Positions 19,588-24,699 of a DNA stretch of 24,699 nucleotides are shown one piece after another. A model generated the notes under the pieces. The model was not told where the DNA came from, ran no database searches, and saw nothing but the letters and a program-made list of their open reading frames with translations. The number at the start of each line of letters is the position of its first letter. Positions within the stretch are counted from its first letter, which is position 1. The DNA comes from a virus. Both the position numbers and the translations under genes were made by a program. The DNA lies in IMG/VR virus record IMGVR_UViG_3300009441_000042, positions 1-24,699 of that record. One strand, given 5' to 3'.

Positions 19588-19779
19588 TCAGAGATACGTT
19601 TGTAAATCTGATTGAATTTCTTGGTATTGCTCGTAGGCAACTTCTTTTGCGAAGTCAAACAGTTCTGGGGTTGGAGAGAACTCCACCTTCAGTGCATCTG
19701 TTACGACTTCGAAACTTTCTAAGGCGTTGTTCTCAACGACCTCTTGTACTTGGTAAATAAATGTTCCCATTTTAGACAT
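19588..19779 (-). CDS. Small acidic hypothetical protein, 63 residues
   Basis: This acidic, mostly helical protein begins MSKMGTFIYQVQEVVENNAL and has a C-terminal helix FAKEVAYEQYQEIQSDLQTY. No family known to me. Its ATG shares a base with the stop of the gene before it (TAATG), and it lies 29 bp upstream of bS21 in the P5 operon. Confidence 0.72.
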   Translation of the reverse strand: MSKMGTFIYQVQEVVENNALESFEVVTDALKVEFSPTPELFDFAKEVAYEQYQEIQSDLQTYL

Positions 19780-20129
19780 TATGCAACCTCACTATATGCG
19801 GGTTCAACACCCGATTCAATTATTGACTCTACAATCTCAACTGCTTCGTAGTTAAAACCACCAATGTTCCATTGGCATTCTTCGGTAGGGATTCTACCAT
19901 ACTTCCACGCATAGATGGAAACCTGTTCATAGGTGTAGTCATCTTCGTCTTCGACTTTGACATTCAGAACCCACTCACAAGATACCTTCTCATATGGGTC
20001 TGCGTCTGTGTAAGACGGTGTACCGAAAAGGTTGTTTAGTGTATCGTAGGTGGTAGTTATCTCACCTTGTCTACATGACCCACTCTTATTAAATGACTCA
20101 TAGACATCATATTCAATCACATTACTCAT
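19779..20129 (-). CDS. Hypothetical acidic protein, 116 residues
   Basis: A start at 20189 is open, but ATG at 20129 has a strong binding site (AGGAG) and the ATGA overlap with the small gene before it, so I use that. The protein begins MSNVIEYDVYESFNKSGSCR and contains CRQGEITTTYDTLNNLFGTP and then an acidic, aromatic-rich section (YEKVSCEWVLNVKVEDEDDY). This looks like a single globular domain of a family that I recall from T4-like marine phages but cannot name. It belongs to the bS21 operon. Confidence 0.75.
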   Translation of the reverse strand: MSNVIEYDVYESFNKSGSCRQGEITTTYDTLNNLFGTPSYTDADPYEKVSCEWVLNVKVEDEDDYTYEQVSIYAWKYGRIPTEECQWNIGGFNYEAVEIVESIIESGVEPAYSEVA

Positions 20130-20221
20130 ACCAATTCTCCTATAATAATTAAAACAGTTAACAATGTTAGTGGTTGGACAAAGTCCCAATCCAATAACCC
20201 GTGTTTTCTCAATGTTTTCAT
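20126..20221 (-). CDS. 31-residue single-pass membrane peptide
   Basis: ATG 20221 follows AAAGGAGAG at good spacing and lies about 20 bases after the predicted start of P5. The peptide, MKTLRKHGLLDWDFVQPLTL and then a hydrophobic helix ending IIIGELV, has a basic N-terminus and one membrane span. It ends in ATGA with the next gene. It is the leader gene of the bS21 operon. Its function is unknown. The combination of binding site, promoter and overlap is strong support for so small a gene. Confidence 0.7.
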   Translation of the reverse strand: MKTLRKHGLLDWDFVQPLTLLTVLIIIGELV

Positions 20222-20244
20222 AATCTCTCCTTTCTTGATTATAT

Positions 20245-20279
20245 ACTTATTATAACAACAATAGCACGGTTTGTCAAGC
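20245..20279. repeat. 35-bp promoter cassette, copy 2 (copy 1 at 11766-11800)
   Basis: 34 of 35 bases are identical to the copy around P3; the single difference is within the spacer (AACCGTG against AACCCTG). The match covers the whole of P5. Confidence 0.8.
20249..20277 (-). promoter_or_regulatory. Sigma70-type early promoter P5 (bS21 operon)
   Basis: Minus-strand TTGACA (20277-20272), 17-bp spacer (AACCGTGCTATTGTTGT), TATAAT (20254-20249). It drives the 31-, 116- and 63-residue genes and bS21. The A/T-rich DNA upstream (AAATAATTTCAGAAAAAGC) resembles the UP-like region at P3. Confidence 0.92.
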
Positions 20280-20295
20280 TTTTTCTGAAATTATT

Positions 20296-20496
20296 TTAGG
20301 TATTATCACCGTCACGGTATCCTATCTTGGACTTATCAAAGACCTCACGTTTACCTTCCTTACGAAATCGTTTGTTATATCCACGTTTGATTGACTTAAC
20401 AACACCACTGTTTGTTAGGTACACGTAATACTTACGTGCCTTGGTGAGTGCATCATACTCTGCACCACCCTTTAAAGGAATACGTTCTTTCTTCAT
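20296..20496 (-). CDS. Small basic hypothetical protein, 66 residues
   Basis: This basic protein begins MKKERIPLKGGAEYDALTKA and continues KYYVYLTNSGVVKSIKRGYN, then KRFRKEGKREVFDKSK. The composition suggests nucleic-acid contact, but I know no family. It follows the DUF3310 gene by two bases and ends just before P5. Confidence 0.72.
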   Translation of the reverse strand: MKKERIPLKGGAEYDALTKARKYYVYLTNSGVVKSIKRGYNKRFRKEGKREVFDKSKIGYRDGDNT

Positions 20497-20498
20497 GA

Positions 20499-20774
20499 CT
20501 ATCTGCCTTCATGGTCGTGTACGTGTAATTGAATGATTGCATAGTGCAACACTTTCAGAATGTCTTTGCGATTGTAACCATCTTTGTTACCATATCGTTG
20601 TGCATATTTCATTATGTTACCGATACAGAAACCATCACCATGTCCACCATCAATGATGAACTCGGTTGCTTGGAATTTGTTTTTGGAATAGTGTTGATTG
20701 TAAGTTGATTCAATATAGGTTGCTAGTTCCTGTATTGCTTCGTCTTCGTTATATTTATAATCTATAGTGTCCAT
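20499..20774 (-). CDS. DUF3310-like protein
   Basis: The 91-residue protein has the DUF3310 pattern: HYSKNKFQATEFI (the HY and EFI part), then FCIGNIMKYAQRYGNKDG (GNIxKYxxRYxxKxG) and LKVLHYAIIQLHVH at the end. The family is common in phages, is sometimes called nucleotide-kinase-like, and has no settled function. The length is normal. The start at 20774 has GAGG at good spacing and lies about 15 bases after the predicted start of P6. It is followed at once by the small basic gene. Confidence 0.85.
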   Translation of the reverse strand: MDTIDYKYNEDEAIQELATYIESTYNQHYSKNKFQATEFIIDGGHGDGFCIGNIMKYAQRYGNKDGYNRKDILKVLHYAIIQLHVHDHEGR

Positions 20775-20795
20775 AAGTGCCTCGTAAATAATACT

Positions 20796-20824
20796 ATTAT
20801 ACAGGAAGTTTATAGAAATGTCAA
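20796..20824 (-). promoter_or_regulatory. Sigma70-type early promoter P6
   Basis: Minus-strand TTGACA (20824-20819), 17-bp spacer (TTTCTATAAACTTCCTG), TATAAT (20801-20796). The TGA stop of the oxygenase-like gene (20823-20821) lies inside the -35 hexamer. The spacer lacks the AACC element seen in P1, P3 and P5. Confidence 0.88.
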
Positions 20825-21495
20825 GGTGTTTCTAAATCTTCCACGAAATCAGTTAGTGCATCAAAAGCACCTTCTTCATTGGTTGTCCCCAGAACTACAT
20901 AAGGGAATTTGAATGCGAGTGTGAAACGGGGACAGTTAGTCCACGCAGTGTGCCAACAATGATGTTGGGGTTCGTCCTTACGACCAAATCTGTACCATCT
21001 ACCTTGCCATCCTGCAACGTCTTGTTCAGTGATAATCGTATCAGACTTTCTATCATAATAAGAGAAGTATCCGTCACCACTCTCACTCCATGTAAGAATA
21101 AGTTGATATGCAGATGCATTCCAGTTAGTATGCCATCCCACAAACCCATTAGGTGGGTAGTAGGATGTCAGGGAGTTTGACCTTGCACCAAATCTCATAG
21201 GGAGTTCAGTCTTAGTCCATTTCTTCAATGGTTCAAATACATCGGGTCTTTGTTTAGCACCTTGTGCTACTTGGAAACCAAATCCTGTTTCGGGGAATCC
21301 GTGGTGTTCATCACCCTTCGCAATCATTTCATGCATGTATTCTTCTTTACAGAATTTCTCCCATTCTTCAACGGGTACATCTCTCTGTAAATTATCCGAC
21401 AATTCCGTACAAAGGTCTTTGTGTTCTAAGAACATATCCAACGTTTCGTTAAGGGTCTTGAGTAGACCCTTGTTACGGATTGTTATTTCACTCAT
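20821..21495 (-). CDS. 2OG-Fe(II) oxygenase-like protein with HxN in place of HxD
   Basis: The 224-residue protein has a C-terminal half resembling phage 2OG-Fe(II) oxygenases: YYPPNGFVGWHTNWNASAYQ (about 112-131), a middle GYFSYYD, and HCWHTAWTNCPRFTLAFKF (about 179-197). The distal histidine (H182, or nearby H178/H179) and R190 are present. The first metal motif reads H122-T-N124, where HxD is usual. Asparagine there is unusual and may lower or change iron binding, so the protein could be a poor oxygenase, use a different metal, or be a binding protein. The N-terminal 100 residues are helical. ATG overlaps the thyX stop (ATGA), and its own TGA is part of promoter P6. Confidence 0.78.
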   Translation of the reverse strand: MSEITIRNKGLLKTLNETLDMFLEHKDLCTELSDNLQRDVPVEEWEKFCKEEYMHEMIAKGDEHHGFPETGFGFQVAQGAKQRPDVFEPLKKWTKTELPMRFGARSNSLTSYYPPNGFVGWHTNWNASAYQLILTWSESGDGYFSYYDRKSDTIITEQDVAGWQGRWYRFGRKDEPQHHCWHTAWTNCPRFTLAFKFPYVVLGTTNEEGAFDALTDFVEDLETP

Positions 21496-22205
21496 CCTGT
21501 AAATTTACCTGTTTCAATATCAACACCCGCATCATCTACTATGCGATATTTGGGTTCATCCTTTAATCCTACTTCAGGGAAGTGAACCAAAAGAATGTCC
21601 CAACACAATTGTGCTATTTCCATGTGTTCTTTTTGTGTACCATTCGCACGTCTAAGGTCACAGTAGTGAATCCAACTACGAAGACTACCCGCCATATAGA
21701 TTGTAGATTCGGTCAGACCTTCAGGTAACAATGCACGTGCCTGTTCCTTTGCGATACCTTTTTCTAGTGCCTCTTTATATGATTTCTCTGATTGTCTACG
21801 TACTTTGGATTGTTCCATTGACCACCATTCTTTCAGTCCACTGTCATTGGTTTCGATTGAGTTCTGTCTATTGTTAGTATCCTGCAAACGTGCCTCACGT
21901 GGATAAAACTCAGTTGCTTCTGCATAACGTTGAGAAAACTCTTGGAATGCAAACGAACGGTGACGTAGAATCTGTCGTGCAATGTCACGAGTAGTCTTAA
22001 TCTCCATAGTCATATGCACCATCTCAAATGGTGACCAGTGGTGCTCTTTAATGAGATACTGTACCAACTTCTTTGCGGTCTTCTTATTATTCTGATTAGC
22101 AGGATTACTCACCCTAGCTGTATATGCAACTAACTCACTTGCAGTACTACAATCAGTAATCGCAGAAGGTTTACTTACTGCTATTAGGTTTACTTGGTTC
22201 TTCAT
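21492..22205 (-). CDS. thyX: Flavin-dependent thymidylate synthase ThyX
   Basis: ThyX makes dTMP from dUMP using FAD, NADPH and methylene-tetrahydrofolate, and is common in phages that need extra thymidine. RHRSFAFQEFS (81-91) is the ThyX motif RHR-x7-S, followed by QRYAEAT. The C-terminal part has the expected LPEGLTESTIYMAGSLRSWI and HYCDLRRANGTQKEHMEIAQ (FAD and dUMP site). At 237 residues the length is normal. Its start overlaps the membrane protein gene by 35 bases, and its stop overlaps the oxygenase-like gene (ATGA). It stands in the replication block next to gene 41, a usual position for nucleotide genes in T4-like phages. Confidence 0.96.
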   Translation of the reverse strand: MKNQVNLIAVSKPSAITDCSTASELVAYTARVSNPANQNNKKTAKKLVQYLIKEHHWSPFEMVHMTMEIKTTRDIARQILRHRSFAFQEFSQRYAEATEFYPREARLQDTNNRQNSIETNDSGLKEWWSMEQSKVRRQSEKSYKEALEKGIAKEQARALLPEGLTESTIYMAGSLRSWIHYCDLRRANGTQKEHMEIAQLCWDILLVHFPEVGLKDEPKYRIVDDAGVDIETGKFTG

Positions 22206-22437
22206 CTGTCCACTCCACTTCTACGTTATCAATTACGTCCTGTATTTCAGGGTCACTTATTTGTACGTCTTTTGATTGACGTACCCATTTAAGAATTGCT
22301 CTAGTAATCACTGGGGTGGTTGCGTCCACACCCATTGCAAATCCTTCTTCTTCTCCGTCTACAAATCCATGAATCTTACCGACCCAATATGATATAAACA
22401 TGAGTACCACTGTCCCAATCGGCCATATTAAATCCAC
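22171..22437 (-). CDS. Small membrane-anchored hypothetical protein, 88 residues
   Basis: The N-terminus (about residues 3-23, LIWPIGTVVLMFISYWVGKI) is a single membrane span, followed by an acidic loop with GEEEGFAMG, a helical segment ending KWVRQSK and an acidic tail (DVIDNVEVEWTDEEP). No family recognised. The start is GTG at 22437, with GGAG 6 bases before it, placed just after the gene 41 stop. The end overlaps thyX by 35 bases. Confidence 0.72.
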   Translation of the reverse strand: MDLIWPIGTVVLMFISYWVGKIHGFVDGEEEGFAMGVDATTPVITRAILKWVRQSKDVQISDPEIQDVIDNVEVEWTDEEPSKPNSSK

Positions 22438-22440
22438 AAC

Positions 22441-23844
22441 TTACTCCAATTTAAAGTTTTTGAACTGTTCTTGATTGATTCTCTTTCCAGAAGACGAATT
22501 ATCAAAGACAGGTTTATCATCCCAACCCTTATCAGGGTCATTAGGAATCATCTCTTCATCGGTATCATCTTCCAGACGCATCTTACTACGGTCAACCTTT
22601 ACGGTAAATCGATTGTGACGTGTCGGGTCATTGTAACGATTCTTCAACTGTTTAACCATTATCTTACCAAGGTTATTTAGTTCTTCAGTAGATATCAATG
22701 CAAACATTAAATCAGCAGTTGCGGGTAGACCGAACGACTCAGCCGTATCCTCTAGACCAACATCATCATTACCATAACCCGAACGTGTAGTCTGGGTTGC
22801 AGACATGATGGGTACATTGAACTCAACTGCGAGTCCACGTAACTCTTCTGCAATAGACTTGATATAAGAATAAGAGTTGATTGCACCACCCATACCTTTC
22901 ATACGAGATGATGCACATATGTTCAGGTAATCAATAAAGATAATCTCAGGGACAAAGTTCTTCTTCAACTTCATCTCATTCAACAACGCACGGAAGTGTG
23001 ACGTATTCGCTTGACCAGTTGGGTATTCTTTAATGATAAGTTTACCTTGAGTCTTCGCTTGAATCTGTTGTACCTTATCGGTAAACATAGTCTTGGATAG
23101 ATTCTCTAATTGGTCAATAGGTACGTTCAGTAGATTCGCATCGATACGTTCTGCGATACGTTCTTCTGCCATTTCCATAGTAATGTAAAGTGCATTCCTA
23201 CCCTGTGCTAAAGCACTTGCAGCAACGTGACACATAAATAAAGACTTACCAACACCAGTGCCAGCAAGTGCAATGTTGAGTGTTTTGTTTGGAAGTCCCC
23301 CTTTAGTAATCTGATTAAAGTAATCCAAATCAAAGGGTATTCTCTCTTCTTGTTCGTGATAGAAATCATATCGTTGTTCGACATCGTGTAGATAATCGTG
23401 ACCGATATTAGTATCAAATGTAACCCCTAGTGCCTTAGATAAGACATCAGGGATTGCATTCTTTTGCATCGTAGCGTGTTTACCATCTAGAATTTCAATA
23501 GATTCCATTACCGCATTATAGACTGCACGGTCTTGACACCACTTCTCAGTGCGTTCAACTAACCACTCAAGGTTCTCTGATTCCGCAGTAAAGATATTGG
23601 GAAGAAGGTCTAACGCAGAACGATATTGTTCATCTGGTAGACTGTTCGCTTCATCTATTTCAATCTTGAATGATTCAAGACTAGGTAGTTTATTATATTT
23701 TGCTACAAATTTAGTGACTTCTTTGAAGAGTCCTTTATAGACTCCGTCAAAGTAATCAGGTTGAATAAACGGAAGTACCTTCCGCATGTACGGTTCATTT
23801 GTCAGTAGATTCCGCAGTACTGTCTGTTCTAGATTGATATTCAT
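22441..23844 (-). CDS. Replicative DnaB-type helicase, T4 gp41-like
   Basis: This 467-residue protein has the gp41/DnaB layout: an N-terminal helical domain (to about residue 150), then a RecA-fold domain. Walker A is LAGTGVGKS (193-201), with GGLPNKTLNIAL before it as in the family. ITMEMAEERIAERIDANLL (221-239) is the DnaB signature. Walker B is IIFIDYLN (301-308), and SATQTTRSG (348-356) holds the glutamine sensor. KNRYNDPTRHNRFTVKVDRS is the C-terminal arginine-containing part. In T4 this protein unwinds DNA at the fork with the gp61 primase and gp59 loader. It overlaps the small gene upstream by 50 bases. Gene order (uvsX, small gene, 41) follows the pattern of T4-like phages. Confidence 0.95.
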   Translation of the reverse strand: MNINLEQTVLRNLLTNEPYMRKVLPFIQPDYFDGVYKGLFKEVTKFVAKYNKLPSLESFKIEIDEANSLPDEQYRSALDLLPNIFTAESENLEWLVERTEKWCQDRAVYNAVMESIEILDGKHATMQKNAIPDVLSKALGVTFDTNIGHDYLHDVEQRYDFYHEQEERIPFDLDYFNQITKGGLPNKTLNIALAGTGVGKSLFMCHVAASALAQGRNALYITMEMAEERIAERIDANLLNVPIDQLENLSKTMFTDKVQQIQAKTQGKLIIKEYPTGQANTSHFRALLNEMKLKKNFVPEIIFIDYLNICASSRMKGMGGAINSYSYIKSIAEELRGLAVEFNVPIMSATQTTRSGYGNDDVGLEDTAESFGLPATADLMFALISTEELNNLGKIMVKQLKNRYNDPTRHNRFTVKVDRSKMRLEDDTDEEMIPNDPDKGWDDKPVFDNSSSGKRINQEQFKNFKLE

Positions 23845-24223
23845 TATATAGTTGGTCTAACTCCTCATGTGTTTCTTCAGTGGCCATAACTTTACCGTCA
23901 CTATCTTGTGCCATCATAGTGCCTTCCGCAATAGCAGTTCCTATTACGCTATTAAGTATTTTACCAACAAATGCTTGAAATGTCAAGTCTTCTGTTGATA
24001 ATTTATCATCAGGGGTAGATTTAATGGAGAAATCAAATCGAATCTCTCCATCTTCACCACTTTCATCAATTCCTTCAAATTTAATTGCACCAAAAGTAAT
24101 AACCGTTTCGGGAAACTCTTCTAGTATTCGGACATCCCATCCATGGGGGTCATCCGAAGGGACAAGTTCATAGTGAACTTTCTCACTTAACATATCCTCA
24201 ATTTCATTATTAGACTTCGACAT
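23795..24223 (-). CDS. Conserved small acidic protein between uvsX and gene 41
   Basis: The 142-residue acidic protein has KVHYELVPSDDPHGWDVRIL, then EEFPETVITFGAIKFEG, and an acidic C-terminal tail. I recall similar proteins in this position (between uvsX and 41) in cyanophages and related marine T4-like phages, where T4 itself has gene 40, but I do not see clear gene 40 similarity. It could assist helicase or recombinase. It overlaps uvsX by 14 bases and gene 41 by 50 bases. Confidence 0.8.
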   Translation of the reverse strand: MSKSNNEIEDMLSEKVHYELVPSDDPHGWDVRILEEFPETVITFGAIKFEGIDESGEDGEIRFDFSIKSTPDDKLSTEDLTFQAFVGKILNSVIGTAIAEGTMMAQDSDGKVMATEETHEELDQLYNEYQSRTDSTAESTDK

Positions 24224-24699
24224 TTGCTATCTCTTCCATATCAACTAGTTGTGCTTTTCCGATTGAGTATTGTGATTTGAGGAAGTCTGCGAAGTCTGTT
24301 CCCGCAAAGACTGGTTTCCAGAACTCTTCTTGAAGAGTGTCCTTCTCTCGAACCTTTGGGTCAACCATCTCACCAGTATCCCTATCAACACGACAGTACC
24401 AACCATTAGAAGGCTTAGCGACATAACCACCAACGATAGCAACGTCCAAAAGACCGCTGAAACGTTGGACACCACCTTCCCAAGATACTGTGATAGGTAT
24501 CTTAGATTTCTCTTTAACATAACGTGATTTCTCCACATTAATGATAAACCTATAACCTTTTATCTCAGTTCCTTGTTTATCTTGTTGTCTTCCCAGAATC
24601 CAGATGTTATCTGCACTGTAGTAAATACCAGTACCACCACCTACGATGTCTTTAGGGAATAGTCCAATTTCCTTATATGTGTGGTTGACGGCAAGCATG
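24210..24699 (-). CDS. uvsX: UvsX recombinase, C-terminal part (5' end outside window)
   Basis: The visible part of the frame (about 162 residues) matches the C-terminal half of T4 UvsX: AVNHTYKEIGLFPKDIVGGG, GTGIYYSADNIWILGRQQDK, INVEKSRYVKEKSK, then FSGLLDVAIVGGYVAKPSNG and WYCRVDRDTGEMVDP. This region contains the L2-type DNA-binding loop and the last strands of the RecA core. UvsX is the RecA-like strand exchange protein used in phage recombination-dependent replication. Walker A and the N-terminus lie beyond the right edge, so the first ATG visible (24698) is internal. It overlaps the next gene by 14 bases. Confidence 0.95.
   Translation of the reverse strand, partial: MLAVNHTYKEIGLFPKDIVGGGTGIYYSADNIWILGRQQDKQGTEIKGYRFIINVEKSRYVKEKSKIPITVSWEGGVQRFSGLLDVAIVGGYVAKPSNGWYCRVDRDTGEMVDPKVREKDTLQEEFWKPVFAGTDFADFLKSQYSIGKAQLVDMEEIANVEV

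Noticed and set aside
20752-20759. TATAAATA on the minus strand
   Set aside because: It lies within the first codons of the DUF3310 gene, after that gene's start, and no gene start follows closely.
1-24699. tRNA genes, CRISPR arrays, insertion sequences, integrase or attachment sites
   Set aside because: None was found by reading both strands. The repeats seen are promoter elements, and there are no transposase or integrase motifs.

Overview
The window looks like part of the genome of a T4-like marine myovirus, most probably close to the myophages of SAR11 (pelagimyophages). The supporting genes are a UvsX recombinase end, a gp41-type DnaB helicase, ThyX, a DUF932 protein, a phage bS21 ribosomal protein, a curli-type CsgF/CsgG pair, very tight gene packing with TAATG or ATGA overlaps, AT-rich DNA, and T4-type late promoters (TATAAATA). 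The taxonomic call is an inference: no capsid, tail or terminase marker lies inside the window. All genes but one (18682-18993) are on the minus strand, so transcription runs from right to left.

Reading in the direction of transcription: 24699-20821 is a replication and nucleotide block (uvsX end, a small conserved gene, gene 41 helicase, a membrane protein, thyX, an oxygenase-like protein). 20824-19000 holds small early genes behind two near-perfect sigma70 promoters, including DUF3310 and bS21, and ends at a two-way terminator. 18682-18993 is the only plus-strand gene; it shares a 40-bp divergent promoter region with the next block. 18654-12768 is a late operon: two paired holin-like membrane proteins, CsgF, CsgG, a curlin-like secreted protein, a FecR-domain secreted protein, a catalytically complete CHASE2 class III adenylate cyclase, and a 2OG-Fe(II) oxygenase-like protein. 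12718-8198 is early accessory DNA with small orphan genes, DUF932 and an ATP-grasp enzyme, behind three more sigma70 promoters. 8176-6642 has two different HExxH proteins and a membrane protein behind a further promoter. 6637-1 is a run of eight genes whose products nearly all start with a short peptide ending in [I/L]-x-E, the form of the T4 capsid-targeting sequence cut by the gp21 prohead protease.

Two systems stand out. The first is the curli-FecR-cyclase operon. Its order, shared late-promoter control and pairing with holin-like proteins suggest an outer-membrane pore, secreted fibre and cAMP module acting late in infection. The second is the left-hand island, which may be a set of enzymes packaged into the capsid and delivered with the DNA: a nucleotidyltransferase fusion, a KxDG ligase-like protein, a possible PD-(D/E)xK nuclease, a RecB-like exonuclease and small basic proteins. 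The regulation is unusually legible. Six sigma70 promoters have TTGACA or TTGACG, an exact 17-bp spacer and TATAAT; three of them have the upstream gene's stop codon inside the -35 box. At least two late promoters lie 5 bp from an ATG, which predicts leaderless mRNAs.

Several genes needed start corrections or are short: GTG or TTG starts at 2722, 4325, 7070, 13286 and 22437; small genes at 11002-11124, 12330-12503, 12503-12655, 19081-19206 and 20126-20221; and one open frame running off the left edge (1-828). No tRNA, CRISPR array or insertion sequence was seen.
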